DNA of 51,523 nt, taken from assembly GCA_003142535.1 (NCBI GenBank), contig PLMQ01000030.1, forward strand, positions 2,259 through 53,781. Reading direction: 5' to 3'. This DNA comes from Syntrophaceae bacterium. GTDB lineage: Bacteria; Desulfobacterota; Syntrophia; Syntrophales; Smithellaceae. This document shows, in pieces, positions 41,477-51,523 of the stretch; positions within the stretch are counted from its first letter, which is position 1; every line of letters starts with the position of its first letter. Made by a program: the position numbers and the translations under genes. A model generated the notes under the pieces. That model ran no database searches. It saw nothing but the letters and a program-made list of their open reading frames with translations, and was not told the origin of the DNA.

Positions 41477-42214
41477 ATGAGAAAAACGGCAACAATTAAT
41501 GAGATAATTGTAACAGCAAATAGAAAACAGAATCGCTGTCTTTCCTGCGGAACTGCGGAAAACATGAAAAACCGTAAGTACTGCTCGATTCATTGCCGCC
41601 AGAACCTGAGACAAAAGCTGAATACCAGAAGCGGTCTGCTGCAGGCCCTCAATACACGTTATGCGACGTTTTACTTTTCCGATACATCAATCATTATGGA
41701 TGTTCTCCCTCACGGATGTAAAGAAATATTCAGATACACGCAAACTAGGACTTCCGGCCAAAAGCCTGCCGAGGACTTCAGCAAAATGACGAATATACTG
41801 GGTAATGCCTGGTGGGAAGAAGAAAAACGTACCAACAGAAAATATCTGGCTTCACGGTGCGTTCTGGAACTGGCGACCAGATATACAGTATCAATTACGT
41901 CGGTCAGGCCGGGGGTAATTAAGAATCCCAATGTCAAAACGGAATTCCTAAATTATCTGGGAATTGATAAAGCTGATCTGCGGTCTGCAGATTTGCGCAA
42001 AATCATTAAAAATGCTTATCGCCGGCAGGCAAAAGTTCATCATCCCGATAGCGGCGGCCATGCCATCAGATTCCGAAAGCTGCATGATGCCTACAAAGAG
42101 CTTTTGTGCTGGGCGGAAAATCCTACTTTTACGCGCCGCCGCGGTTTTCCCGACAGATGGTTTTATGACGGGGAAAATAAAAAATGGGTGCAGCCCATGC
42201 CGGTTCATGATTAA
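41477..42214 (+). CDS. Zinc-ribbon and J-domain protein
   Basis: About 245 residues from ATG 41477 (an in-frame TTG at 41444 is possible; the ribosome binding site is weak). The N-terminal CLSCGTAENMKNRKYCSIHC gives a C-x2-C-x11-C-x3-C zinc ribbon (Cys21, 24, 36, 40). The C-terminal LRKIIKNAYRRQAKVHHPDS and FRKLHDAYKELL form a short J-domain with HPD at 189-191, the DnaK-stimulating motif. The middle 120 residues are unassigned. J-domain at the C-terminus and no G/F or C-terminal DnaJ parts: a type III J-protein that may deliver a special client. Confidence 0.75.
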   Translation: MRKTATINEIIVTANRKQNRCLSCGTAENMKNRKYCSIHCRQNLRQKLNTRSGLLQALNTRYATFYFSDTSIIMDVLPHGCKEIFRYTQTRTSGQKPAEDFSKMTNILGNAWWEEEKRTNRKYLASRCVLELATRYTVSITSVRPGVIKNPNVKTEFLNYLGIDKADLRSADLRKIIKNAYRRQAKVHHPDSGGHAIRFRKLHDAYKELLCWAENPTFTRRRGFPDRWFYDGENKKWVQPMPVHD

Positions 42215-42229
42215 CAATCAATTTTACTA

Positions 42230-42811
42230 TTAATAAGCTTTTAAATCTTCCGGTGTATTGATGTTCAGAAATAACTGTCCGTCCTGATTGAATGGGGCTA
42301 TTTTTCCTTCAGGTATTTTCAGCAGCCGCATTTCTTTGTAAAAACCGGTTATTTTCAGCTTGTGAGCCGTCAGTAATCTTTTAATCGGCAGAAGACATTT
42401 CTTAGAATAAATGGCGCACAGTGGTTGCAAGCCATCAGCCGGTTCGGGAACAATTATATCGTGTTTACCTATCTGCCCGATCAGATAACGGATGAAATCT
42501 TTGTTTAAGAAAGGCATGTCGCAAGGGGTGATAAGAGAATAATCATGGGAGGTATGAAATAAACCCGTATAAATTCCGCCCAGCGCCCCCTTCTCTTTGT
42601 AAATATCAGTAACGATAATGGCATCAGAAAATTCCATGTAAGCCAGAGGATCGTTAGTGACAATGATTATTTCAGAAAAAATTTCACGATAGACTTTCAG
42701 AATTATGTCAATCAGACGCGTGCCGTTGATCGCCAGGAAAGCTTTCGGTGCTCCCATGCGGAAATTATGACCACCGGCCAAAATTATTCCGCTTGTGTTT
42801 ATTTTTGTCAT
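42230..42811 (-). CDS. mobA: Molybdenum cofactor guanylyltransferase
   Basis: 193 residues. Transfers GMP to molybdopterin, as required by formate dehydrogenases and other Mo/W enzymes. Nucleotidyltransferase motif GIILAGGHNFRMGAPKAFL, then IIVTND, EKGALGGIYTGLF, LITPCDMPFL, QPLCAIYSK and the C-terminal NINTPEDL are diagnostic. The usual GGxSxRMG reads GGHNFRMG. Convergent with the J-domain gene, 15 bases apart. Confidence 0.9.
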   Translation of the reverse strand: MTKINTSGIILAGGHNFRMGAPKAFLAINGTRLIDIILKVYREIFSEIIIVTNDPLAYMEFSDAIIVTDIYKEKGALGGIYTGLFHTSHDYSLITPCDMPFLNKDFIRYLIGQIGKHDIIVPEPADGLQPLCAIYSKKCLLPIKRLLTAHKLKITGFYKEMRLLKIPEGKIAPFNQDGQLFLNINTPEDLKAY

Positions 42812-42970
42812 AGAAAATATTACCAGCCTTGCAGGGGTAACGTTAAAAGGAAAATAATTTAATCTTTTTAATCACACAAATTCTTGAACTGCAATTGCAT
42901 TTTTTTCTTTTCCTGATTTGAGATACGCAATCGTTAAACTAAAAATCATATGAAAATATTAATATTTTTA

Positions 42971-42997
42971 TTGACACTGGAAATAGAACCCTATATT
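42971..42997 (+). promoter_or_regulatory. Probable promoter of the OFA transporter gene
   Basis: TTGACA (42971-42976) and TATATT (42992-42997) with a 15-base spacer; a 17-base spacing to TATTGC is an alternative. AT-rich upstream sequence. Confidence 0.45.
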
Positions 42998-43039
42998 GCT
43001 CTCTCGATTAAGTATTTCATCAATTAGGGGAGGTATTAG

Positions 43040-44272
43040 ATGAGTGAGGGAACAAAAGTGTTCGGTATGCCTGCAGAAAGCGGCAGATGGTTGTACGTAG
43101 TTCTGGGATTGGTCATGAATATATGTCTGGGCGCAGTATATGCTTATAGCATCTTCCTGGGTCCGGTGAAGAAAGCTTTTGATGTTTCGGCTTTCATGGC
43201 AAATCTGCCTTTTATGGTATTTCTTTCCTTTTTCGCCATTCTTATGTTTTTCGGCGGCCGTATCATGGAAAAACTGGGGCCGCGCAAGCTCATCATTATC
43301 GGCGGCATTATTGTGGGATTGGGCTGGCTGCTTTCCAGTTATGCTTCCAATATCTGGATACTGACACTTACTTACGGTGTCATTGCCGGATCAGGCGTCG
43401 GATTGGTTTATGGTTGCCCTGTTGCCACAGCAGCCCGCTGGTTTCCAGACAAAAAGGGATTGGCTGTCGGTCTCATGCTGGCCGGTTTCGGCGGCTCGGC
43501 ATTGATTACCGGTAAGGTCGCAAGCCTAATGATTCCTGCTGTAGGATTATCTTCCACGTTTTTATACTTTGGAATAATATTTGGTATTGTTTTAGTGATA
43601 CTGGGGCTTCCTTTCCAGTTTCCGGCCGCCGGCTGGAAACCTGCAGGATGGACACCGGCTGCCGGTTCTGTAGCCGCTACCGATTTTGCACCGGGCGAAA
43701 TAATAAAAACACCTGTATACTGGGGACTCTTTTTATGCTTTATGATTGGTTCTATTGCCGGCTTAATGGCAATTGGAATTTCCAAACCGGTGGGTAACGA
43801 GATTATTAAAATCTCCGGTGAAACAGCCGCAACTCTGGTCGGTGTTTTCGCCTGTTTCAATGCCTTGGGTCGTCCGCTTTTTGGTTTTATTACCGATAAA
43901 TTTACCGCCCGTAAGGCGGCAATGCTTAACCTGCTGATCATCCTGGTGGTTTCGATCTTAATGATCAAGGCCGGTGAAGGCGACACCAATATTTATATAA
44001 TAAGTTTTATTGGCTTCTGGCTTTGTCTGGGCGGCTGGCTGGCTATAGCACCGGCGGCAACGGCCACTTTCTTCGGTATGAAAAATTACGCCCGTAATTA
44101 CGGTGTTGTATTTTTCGCTTATGGTTTTGGCGCGATAATCGGCGGCATTATTTCCGGTCAGGCCAAAGATGTATTCGGAACATATACATACGCATTCTAT
44201 CCCACTGCATTATTGGCTGCTATCGGAATTGTGCTATGTTTTCTCTTTGTCAAACAGCCTAAAAAAGCATAA
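43040..44272 (+). CDS. MFS transporter, oxalate:formate antiporter (OFA) family
   Basis: 410 residues, about 12 membrane helices. AGGGGAGG precedes the start. OFA-type features: YVVLGLVMNICLGAVYAYSI in helix 1, GGRIMEKLGPRKLIIIGGII (MFS loop 2-3 motif), GVGLVYGCPVATAARWFPDK and KKGLAVGLMLAGFGGSAL, and in the second half FNALGRPLFGFITDKF. Family members exchange small carboxylates such as oxalate, formate or lactate. A substrate cannot be fixed from sequence; in a syntroph a monocarboxylate carrier is plausible. Own promoter and terminator. Confidence 0.85.
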   Translation: MSEGTKVFGMPAESGRWLYVVLGLVMNICLGAVYAYSIFLGPVKKAFDVSAFMANLPFMVFLSFFAILMFFGGRIMEKLGPRKLIIIGGIIVGLGWLLSSYASNIWILTLTYGVIAGSGVGLVYGCPVATAARWFPDKKGLAVGLMLAGFGGSALITGKVASLMIPAVGLSSTFLYFGIIFGIVLVILGLPFQFPAAGWKPAGWTPAAGSVAATDFAPGEIIKTPVYWGLFLCFMIGSIAGLMAIGISKPVGNEIIKISGETAATLVGVFACFNALGRPLFGFITDKFTARKAAMLNLLIILVVSILMIKAGEGDTNIYIISFIGFWLCLGGWLAIAPAATATFFGMKNYARNYGVVFFAYGFGAIIGGIISGQAKDVFGTYTYAFYPTALLAAIGIVLCFLFVKQPKKA

Positions 44273-44295
44273 TACGCTATTAGTGATTTGTGCAG

Positions 44296-44332
44296 AAAGA
44301 AGCCCCCTGTGCAGAAAAAGGGGGCTTCTTTT
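44296..44332 (+). terminator. Rho-independent terminator after the MFS gene
   Basis: AAAGAAGCCCCC pairs with GGGGGCTTCTTTT around TGTGCAGAAAAA. Confidence 0.9.
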
Positions 44333-44350
44333 ATGATTGAAACTGACTGG

Positions 44351-44548
44351 CAATCACGGGTATGAACCTCAAAGCAAGTTTTGGAAAACGATTCCGTTTT
44401 GCAGCATAATTATATTGCCCCGCTAAGCTTCGCACGCGGGATTAATTCGACTTACAGATATTGCTGCACTGCGCTTGTAATATCTGAGTTTCATTAATTC
44501 AACTAACCAGTTTCCATGCACTGCGTTTTTGAAATTGGAGTTTCACTA
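44351..44548 (-). repeat. Family-B repeat, reverse orientation, diverged
   Basis: CAATCACGGGTATGAACCTC and AAAGCAAGTTTTGG at one end, GAAATTGGAGTTTCAC at the other, as in the 31044 copy. The interior carries an extra copy of the CTGAGTTTCATTAATTCAAC-type segment. It lies at the 3' side of both flanking genes. Confidence 0.75.
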
Positions 44549-44577
44549 ACAAAACTTTTAAAAACTTCTGACAGTTA

Positions 44578-47500
44578 TTAGTGAATTATCTTCCTATCAA
44601 TAACTACGGGTTGAACGCCCTCCCGCTCCACCATCGTATTTACATCCGGGTTGTCTCTGAAACGCAGAACGTTCAGCATAAAAATTTCCAGTTTGTTGAG
44701 TACATTGGGGGGCAGAAGATTGCCGTCAATTTCAATGGAAATCATCGGATATTTACGCTCCCGGGCCCAGGGAGTAAACAAACCTTCAATGACGCGGCCT
44801 ATAAGACAGGCGAAGGGGGATATGTTGACAATGCCGGAATATCCATCCATCATTGCCGTTGCCGCCACTCCGCTGGAGATGCTTATTTCCGAATAAAGTT
44901 CATGGCTTACAAAATGCTTTTCGGTATTTTTCATAATTTCGTTTATATCGTGCGGAGTTTTCGGAATCAGGTTTGTGGAACCAAGAGTATCACTGACCTT
45001 TTTTGCAACATTATGTTTGTATGCCTGTTCAATATTCCAATTAATCAGGTCCATAAACTCTCCGGCGAATACCCGGCGATACCAGGGAATTAATTTCAAT
45101 TTCTTTTTCAGTTCATATTTCCGGACAAAATCGCAATAATATATCCACTCAGCGACATTCGATACCTTACCGATTATTCCGCGCCGGCTGAAATGGTCAA
45201 TCAGTTCATCCACGGCAAAGTCGTCACGCCGGACATAAATTTCACCGACGATGAGCACCTTGGAACAATCTTCCATCCTTTTTTTCAGCGGGATTAGCGC
45301 AATCTCATCTGCTATTTCTTGTAAAACAGGCAGCACCTGTTTCACATCAGTTTCGGCGACACTGATCATTTTATGCCAGAGCTTATCGTATATTCCCATA
45401 GCACGTACAGGATCGGCCGCGCATGTTCTCAGCGATGTTTCCACATCTTTCATGTAATCGCCGATAACAACTGCCCACCAGGCATTTTTGGAAAATTCTG
45501 CGCCCAGTTCATTATAAGAATTATCCGAATCCATGGTGAAGACAACAACGTTATCCAGGCGCAAATCCTTGAACAGGTTTTCATAAAAAACAAAATACTG
45601 GCCGGTGCGGCAGGGGCCGGTAGTTGTCGGAACAAACAGCAGATAAATTTCGTCTTTGCGGTATTTCTCCGAGGCAAGATACTTCAGGACGCTTCCCAGA
45701 ACAAGATGAGAAGGAACGCACTCTTTGCCGGAGGCATGATTCCGCGCCAGCTGGAGAGTGTGAATATCCGGAACGGGCATTGCTTCCGCATTGACGCCGA
45801 AGCCTCTGATAGTCGCGGCAATCAGTTCTACGGAAAGCCTTCCCATGCTGGAAAGCAGCAGCTTGACCCGCGGATTGTTGCGAATGGGAATCTTTTCATT
45901 GGTTATATTATTTTTTATATAAATATCTTCGCCCTTGCTGTTGACGAATCTCAGGCCGTTATCATATCTCTGTTGCTTGATATCGGTGAATTTAGATCTA
46001 TATCCTTCAATAATATCAAGAAATGCTTCAACGCGTGTATCTACGCCGGCATCGGCAGTGTGCGAATCCAGTTCCAGAATCAGGAAGGGTTTGGTGCCCA
46101 TCATCCACTTGAGATAATGCAGCATGAAAGAATCAGGCGCGCAGGAAAAATTTGATATATAAGTGACAAAAATATTATCCTCGTCTTTGAGAAGCATACC
46201 CGCCTTCATGTCCTGCTGGCCGTAATACCAGTACATATTAGGATAGATGGGTTTATCCGCAAAAGGCAAAATATCAAAAGGAATAACTGAGAACCCTCTG
46301 GTGGAGAATTTACGGGGGATGCCCATATTGGCATCGGTCGTGAAAGCATTATAAGGACGTCCTAAGAGGGCAATGACCGACCGTTTGGATTTTCGGGCTT
46401 CGGCCAGCGCCATTTTTCCTAACTCATCGGCCTTAGCAAAATATTCCATCTGCATTTTGTAAGCGATGTCAAATGCTTTTCTGGCTTCTCTTTCCGGGAA
46501 GCCAAGCTTAACTCCCATTTCGATAAAAGATTCGCTGGCCTTTTCCACGCCGTACATGAAGCTAACAATAGGGGTTAAGTATTTATCTTCAGGAATTTCC
46601 GGGAATGCTTTTTTTATATAATAGGGAAGACCCTGCGTAATCGGGCAGAAGTTTGCCGGAGAGTCCTTTTCATAACTTTCCATGTCTTTAAAATGAGGCA
46701 GGAAGATGTAATCCAGATTGCGGTCGAAGATATCCTGAACAGCACCGTGGGCAATTTCCGCCGGATAACAATAGCTGCTTTCGACGCGGGCTGTTCCCTC
46801 ATGGGATATATTTCGAGAAAGAGAAGTTTCGACTCCTAAAGAGTGGAAAAACCAGGAATAAAGGGGCCAGAGCGTATAGATGGAAAAGCAGCGCGGTATG
46901 CCGACAACATATTCCTTTCTCTTTATCAGATCGTGGGGATTAGGGGCGCATACATTAAAAAGCAAATCGTTGCGCTGTTCTATGTAGTCAAATACCTCGG
47001 TTTCATTGAAGGTCTTTTTCTTGCGGATATTGGCGTATTTATTACATCTGCCGCCGAACATATATTTGTTATTATTCACCTGGAGAACGCGGATCGGGCA
47101 GTAGTTGTCGCAGGCTTTACATTGGAATTCTTTTTCATAGATAATTTCGGTAGCAAGAATCTTATCAATATCGTAGGAAGCTTTGGTCAAAAAGCCGTCA
47201 TTTAATTTCTGCTTGGCCAGTATGCCCACGCCAAAACAACCCATCAGTTCAGGATCAGGCGGAACGAGTATGTCTTTATTTAGCAGCATGGCAAAAGCAA
47301 GCGGTATGGCTTTGTTTTTCGCCACGCCGCCCTGCAGGACAATTTTATTGCCGATTGTTCTGTTGCCGACAACCCGGTTTAAATAATTGGAAACGATGGA
47401 TGTGACAATTCCGGCAGTGATGTCTTCACGGGAGGCGCCCTGTTGAATAGCATTGCGAATATCGGAATTGATAAAAGCGGAACAGTGTTCGCCGAACTTC

Positions 47501-48888
47501 AGCGGTTCTTTAGCCTTAATGGCAATATCGCCGATTTCCCAGGCATTGGCGATGTTCAAATCGCCCTGAGCCGATTCTTCCAGAAAGGAGCCCGTACCCG
47601 CAGAACAAGCTTCATTCATGGCATAGTCAATCGGCACTTTATTTTTCAGGAAAACATATTTGGCGTCCTGTCCGCCGATTTCGAAAATTGTGTCAATATC
47701 ATCTTTATAAAAAGTGGTGCCGACGGCATGGGCGATAATTTCATTATAAACAGCCGGAGTTTCCAGAAACACGCCCAAAATTTCTCTGGATGAGCCGGTT
47801 GTTGAGGCTAAACTTATACTGATCTGGCCATCACCGATATCTTCCTTAATTTGTTTTTTCATTTCCACGAAACAGTTCTTTAGTGCCGCCACCGGGTCGC
47901 CGTGGGTGCGTCCATAGAATGATGCTGTGATCTCATCTGTTTCTATATCTATCAGGCAGGCTTTCGTTGTTGTCGATCCACCATCAACGCCAAGGATATA
48001 TTCGCGGCCGGCAATAACTTTTCCTTTTTTTGAAGGGAGATAAGTTACTCTTGTTTCGGCGGTATTCAAATTTTTAAAGCGCTTGAACTGAACCTTACCT
48101 GTCTTAAAAAGCTTATTGATCGGTGGTAGAACACTACCGGAATTTTTTGCCAGAAGAGCCGCTCCATATGCTTCAAAATATGGTGCCTGCGGGGGAACAA
48201 TAAATTCGATACCCGGCATTCTCTCCCGGATAAAGCGCAGAATATATTGATTCAGCGTGACGCCGCCAACCAGAAGTACCTTGCCTTTGGAGATTCTCGC
48301 CCTTTTCAAAAAATCAATGACTTTTGTTGCCATTACATCACTGAGCGACAAAACGATATCGCCTTTTTGCGCCTCACCTTTATTCAAACGGTGTGTGCAG
48401 TCGCTTTTCATGAAAACAGAACATCGCGAAGAAAGCTTCATTACACAGCTATGTTCGGGAATAGAATTGATTTCATCAATGTTCATATTCATTCTGCCCA
48501 GCTGCTGTTTGAAAAACTCGCCGGTACCGGAGGCGCATTTGTTTCCGGAAAAACTCATAATTATTTTTTTATTTTTATCTATGGTATAAACGACCAAATC
48601 CTCACCACCCAGAGAGACCAGTGCATCTATGTCATAATTCATATGCTGAAGCGCTTCTTCAATACAAATAGGTTCAATCACGCTGTTGATATTTAAAAGA
48701 CGTCTTCCTTCAGTGCCGGTGGAAAGTGCTTTAATGTCGGCAGGTATATTTTTGGACGATAATATTTTTTTGAGAGTGTAAAGAAAATTTCCTTCATGCG
48801 GTTCCACTTCGCTCCAGAGAATGCTGTCACCCTCCAGCATGGTCACTTTAACATTGGATGAACCGATATTAATTCCTAAACTGTGCAT
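44578..48888 (-). CDS. Giant acyl-CoA dehydratase activase (tandem BadF/HgdC ATPases + DUF2229 + dehydratase-like domain)
   Basis: 1436 residues from ATG 48888, preceded by TTGGAGG. Two complete ASKHA ATPase units: residues 1-250 (GINIGSSNVKV, VSLGGEDLVV, CASGTGEFF with Cys118, and RCSVF with Cys156) and 296-560 (GVDGGSTTTKACL, EIGGQDAKY, CSAGTGSFLEE with Cys428, and HCSAF with Cys469). In HgdC the equivalent two cysteines of each subunit hold a shared 4Fe-4S cluster, so here a pseudo-dimer could form within one chain. A four-Cys cluster (590, 593, 597, 615) leads into a DUF2229 region, then a 2-hydroxyacyl-CoA-dehydratase-like domain. Such proteins use ATP to push an electron to a low potential. 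The partner dehydratase or reductase is not in the window. Confidence 0.85.
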   Translation of the reverse strand: MHSLGINIGSSNVKVTMLEGDSILWSEVEPHEGNFLYTLKKILSSKNIPADIKALSTGTEGRRLLNINSVIEPICIEEALQHMNYDIDALVSLGGEDLVVYTIDKNKKIIMSFSGNKCASGTGEFFKQQLGRMNMNIDEINSIPEHSCVMKLSSRCSVFMKSDCTHRLNKGEAQKGDIVLSLSDVMATKVIDFLKRARISKGKVLLVGGVTLNQYILRFIRERMPGIEFIVPPQAPYFEAYGAALLAKNSGSVLPPINKLFKTGKVQFKRFKNLNTAETRVTYLPSKKGKVIAGREYILGVDGGSTTTKACLIDIETDEITASFYGRTHGDPVAALKNCFVEMKKQIKEDIGDGQISISLASTTGSSREILGVFLETPAVYNEIIAHAVGTTFYKDDIDTIFEIGGQDAKYVFLKNKVPIDYAMNEACSAGTGSFLEESAQGDLNIANAWEIGDIAIKAKEPLKFGEHCSAFINSDIRNAIQQGASREDITAGIVTSIVSNYLNRVVGNRTIGNKIVLQGGVAKNKAIPLAFAMLLNKDILVPPDPELMGCFGVGILAKQKLNDGFLTKASYDIDKILATEIIYEKEFQCKACDNYCPIRVLQVNNNKYMFGGRCNKYANIRKKKTFNETEVFDYIEQRNDLLFNVCAPNPHDLIKRKEYVVGIPRCFSIYTLWPLYSWFFHSLGVETSLSRNISHEGTARVESSYCYPAEIAHGAVQDIFDRNLDYIFLPHFKDMESYEKDSPANFCPITQGLPYYIKKAFPEIPEDKYLTPIVSFMYGVEKASESFIEMGVKLGFPEREARKAFDIAYKMQMEYFAKADELGKMALAEARKSKRSVIALLGRPYNAFTTDANMGIPRKFSTRGFSVIPFDILPFADKPIYPNMYWYYGQQDMKAGMLLKDEDNIFVTYISNFSCAPDSFMLHYLKWMMGTKPFLILELDSHTADAGVDTRVEAFLDIIEGYRSKFTDIKQQRYDNGLRFVNSKGEDIYIKNNITNEKIPIRNNPRVKLLLSSMGRLSVELIAATIRGFGVNAEAMPVPDIHTLQLARNHASGKECVPSHLVLGSVLKYLASEKYRKDEIYLLFVPTTTGPCRTGQYFVFYENLFKDLRLDNVVVFTMDSDNSYNELGAEFSKNAWWAVVIGDYMKDVETSLRTCAADPVRAMGIYDKLWHKMISVAETDVKQVLPVLQEIADEIALIPLKKRMEDCSKVLIVGEIYVRRDDFAVDELIDHFSRRGIIGKVSNVAEWIYYCDFVRKYELKKKLKLIPWYRRVFAGEFMDLINWNIEQAYKHNVAKKVSDTLGSTNLIPKTPHDINEIMKNTEKHFVSHELYSEISISSGVAATAMMDGYSGIVNISPFACLIGRVIEGLFTPWARERKYPMISIEIDGNLLPPNVLNKLEIFMLNVLRFRDNPDVNTMVEREGVQPVVIDRKIIH

Positions 48889-49058
48889 TAATGAAACCTC
48901 CAAACAATAAAAAAGTATGACAAAAAACCAATAGTTGATAATACGATTGAGTTTCTACGTCAAGCATCATATAAAAATATTTTAATTTTGGGATTGTTTT
49001 ATCAGGTAAATTAATAACTGAGGGCAATTGCAAATTATAATAAGCTGTTGAAAGAATT

Positions 49059-49109
49059 AATTAATAACACTCTTTATACCGCAAAGATGCGTAAAGACTG
49101 TTATTAATT
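49059..49109 (-). terminator. Long hairpin after atpB, probable terminator
   Basis: AATTAATAACA and TGTTATTAATT form an 11-bp outer stem, with an inner CTTTA...CGC / GCG...TAAAG pairing. On the minus strand it is followed by the T-rich AATTCTTTC. The rest of the gap 48904-49151 contains no gene. Confidence 0.5.
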
Positions 49110-49151
49110 TTATTCGATCCACTTTTTATCAGGTAGAGTAATGAAGACGAA

Positions 49152-49796
49152 TTAATGCCCTTCTTCCAGCGCCCCCGATATGTACATCATTGCCAGTAGC
49201 ATGAAAACAACTGTTTGAATAATGGAAGTAAAAATCATCAATACGAAAATAGGCAATGGAACAAGGAATGGGACCAGCATCAGAACAACGAAGAGCACGA
49301 GATCTTCACCCGCGATATTTCCGTACAACCGCATGGTCAGAGAAAGCGGACGTACAAAATGACTGATGATTTCAATCGGCAGCATCAATGGAATGAGCCA
49401 CCAGACTGGCCCCATGAACTGCTTGAAATATTTCAGACCATGCGTTTTTACGCCTACGACGTGTGTAGAGAAAAAAACGACCAGCGCCAAGGCCGCGTTG
49501 GTGCTGATGTTGGAGGTCGGCGATTCAAAACCGGGAACGATACCAATCAGATTGGAGACAAGAATGAAAATACCCAATGTGGCGATCAAAGGGAAAAATG
49601 TGCGACCGTGATGCCCCATGGTATCATTGACGAGGGAATCAAAACCGCCGATGAGAACTTCCATGAAATTTTGAAAGCGTCCCGGATAAACTGCCAAATG
49701 TCGGGTAGCGACAAATGATAATAACGTCAGCAAAATGACGACAAGCCAGGTATACATAACATGTGCCGGGATGTAATGGTTTTCCAGGAAGAGCAT
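49152..49796 (-). CDS. atpB: F-type ATP synthase subunit a
   Basis: 214 residues. ATG 49796 is preferred over an in-frame TTG at 49802 because GGAGG lies ten bases before it. Five to six membrane helices; the essential proton-channel arginine lies in [20 protein letters not shown], and the C-terminal [18 protein letters not shown] is typical. With the c-ring it forms the proton path of the F0 sector. Last gene of the atpZ-atpI-atpB set; the c-subunit gene that usually follows is absent. Confidence 0.95.
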   Translation of the reverse strand: MLFLENHYIPAHVMYTWLVVILLTLLSFVATRHLAVYPGRFQNFMEVLIGGFDSLVNDTMGHHGRTFFPLIATLGIFILVSNLIGIVPGFESPTSNISTNAALALVVFFSTHVVGVKTHGLKYFKQFMGPVWWLIPLMLPIEIISHFVRPLSLTMRLYGNIAGEDLVLFVVLMLVPFLVPLPIFVLMIFTSIIQTVVFMLLAMMYISGALEEGH

Positions 49797-49798
49797 GT

Positions 49799-50194
49799 TC
49801 AACTAACCTCCTCAGTAGAGTTTTTTTTTGCCAGAGCGGTAATTAATGTGACTGCAATGTTGATCACCACCACGGAAAGTCCGATAAGCAGGCCGATGAC
49901 GTTTACAGTGTCATAGGCAATCAGAAAATACAGAACAATGGCAGTTATGGCCAGACGGATGTAATATTTAACCATTACCGGCCCTTTGACGTTTCCACTC
50001 AAATTATTAAAAAGACCGCGCAGGCTGTGGCCCAACCAATGAAAATTAAGGATACTGATGAACCCGCCGATTAACACGCCCAAAGCAAATTTTAATGGAG
50101 TAAAGATTATTGATACAACGAAAAGAATAGCCAGAATTATCCAGTTGGCTATTTCAATTCTTTTTAGGAGCGGGTCTTTTGCGATGTGGTTCAC
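49799..50194 (-). CDS. atpI: ATP synthase subunit I-like membrane protein
   Basis: 131 residues, GTG start, four predicted helices ([80 protein letters not shown]). The position before atpB and size fit the AtpI assembly factor group that aids c-ring formation. Overlaps the atpZ 3' end by 41 bases and ends two bases before the atpB start. Confidence 0.8.
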   Translation of the reverse strand: MNHIAKDPLLKRIEIANWIILAILFVVSIIFTPLKFALGVLIGGFISILNFHWLGHSLRGLFNNLSGNVKGPVMVKYYIRLAITAIVLYFLIAYDTVNVIGLLIGLSVVVINIAVTLITALAKKNSTEEVS

Positions 50195-50438
50195 TTTTTA
50201 AGCTCTTTATAATCTGTTCTTCATCCGGAAAGTTTTTTTTAATTAAAACATATATATTACGGAACCCGGCAGCGATTCCAATTAACAGTAGAAGAAAAGT
50301 GAAAACGTGTCCCGAATCAAATTTTTTATCTAAATAAACTCCGAGTAAAAGACATCCAAAAATTGCCAGAACCATTGCTATGCCGATACTGCTGGCGTAT
50401 GCCATTTGCACTGCATAATTTTTGGTTTCTTTATCCAT
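50154..50438 (-). CDS. atpZ: AtpZ/AtpI-family protein
   Basis: 94 residues, two membrane helices (YASSIGIAMVLAIFGCLLLG and FTFLLLLIGIAAGFRNIYVL) and a basic C-terminal tail. The pattern GIAxxxAIFGxxLGxxLDxxF and GIAAGFRNIYxLIKK is that of AtpZ, a small companion of the F0 genes, perhaps involved in cation transport or assembly. The start follows a GGAGCGCTCC palindrome that includes the ribosome binding site. Confidence 0.8.
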   Translation of the reverse strand: MDKETKNYAVQMAYASSIGIAMVLAIFGCLLLGVYLDKKFDSGHVFTFLLLLIGIAAGFRNIYVLIKKNFPDEEQIIKSLKSEPHRKRPAPKKN

Positions 50439-50497
50439 TTTATGGAGCGCTCCGTAACATGAAAACTAGTCAAAGTCAAACAAAAACTGACCGCCGT

Positions 50498-51523
<1,026 letters not shown>

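Noticed and set aside
45373-46155. 260-codon frame antisense to the giant activase
   Set aside because: The activase frame has clear family motifs throughout this part; the antisense frame has none and is a by-product of codon use.
48904-49151. A short atpE gene after atpB
   Set aside because: No frame on either strand encodes the two-helix c subunit; only an AT-rich hairpin region is present.

Overview
The window looks like one chromosomal contig from an anaerobic, probably syntrophic bacterium of the Desulfobacterota (Deltaproteobacteria, Syntrophales/Smithella-like). The assignment is an inference from gene content: an acyl-CoA module (3-hydroxyacyl-CoA dehydrogenase, enoyl-CoA hydratase, biotin-dependent acyl-CoA carboxyltransferase), a 1436-residue BadF/HgdC-type acyl-CoA dehydratase activase, a PHA-synthase-like enzyme, a Cam-type gamma carbonic anhydrase, a CarD regulator, a fused IspDF and an OFA-family transporter. 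No rRNA, tRNA, CRISPR or intact transposase gene was found.

Layout: 1-9.8 kb has a PHA-synthase-like gene, an alpha/beta hydrolase, DUF1015, TrmN6-like methyltransferase, DciA-like, macrodomain, a rearranged phosphoglycerate mutase, Pcm and a degenerate LysM/M23 lipoprotein. 10-16.6 kb has a radical SAM protein, CarD, a PIN/TRAM membrane protein, IspDF and GltX. 16.8-20.8 kb is the acyl-CoA module. 21-24.6 kb has Pgk, TruA, RfbD and a SLOG-like protein. 25.1-33.4 kb has a beta-helix lipoprotein, an LPP20-like secreted protein, MutL, MiaA and a TPR-SLH lipoprotein. 33.6-37.2 kb has ValS and NadC. 37.2-38.5 kb is a small degraded island with a Fic remnant. 38.6-42.8 kb has BirA-CoaX-CoaE, carbonic anhydrase, a J-domain protein and MobA. 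43-51.5 kb has the OFA transporter, the giant activase, AtpZ-AtpI-AtpB without AtpE, and GDP-fucose synthase.

Two observations stand out. (1) The window is seeded with at least ten copies or remnants of a short MITE-like element of about 126-145 bp (ends TAATACC...GGTATTA) and about six copies or pieces of a second repeat family. One full-length MITE lies inside gltX in an open frame and adds 42 codons; taking it out restores the canonical GluRS sequence exactly. This parallels Rickettsia palindromic elements. Another remnant encodes the C-terminal tail of a DUF2784 protein, and three copies begin on the stop codon of the upstream gene. (2) The 525-residue phosphoglycerate mutase is circularly permuted: its C-terminal half comes first and its N-terminal half second, and all expected metal ligands are kept.

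Both contig ends lie in the second repeat family, in the same orientation, which suggests that assembly stopped at these repeats.
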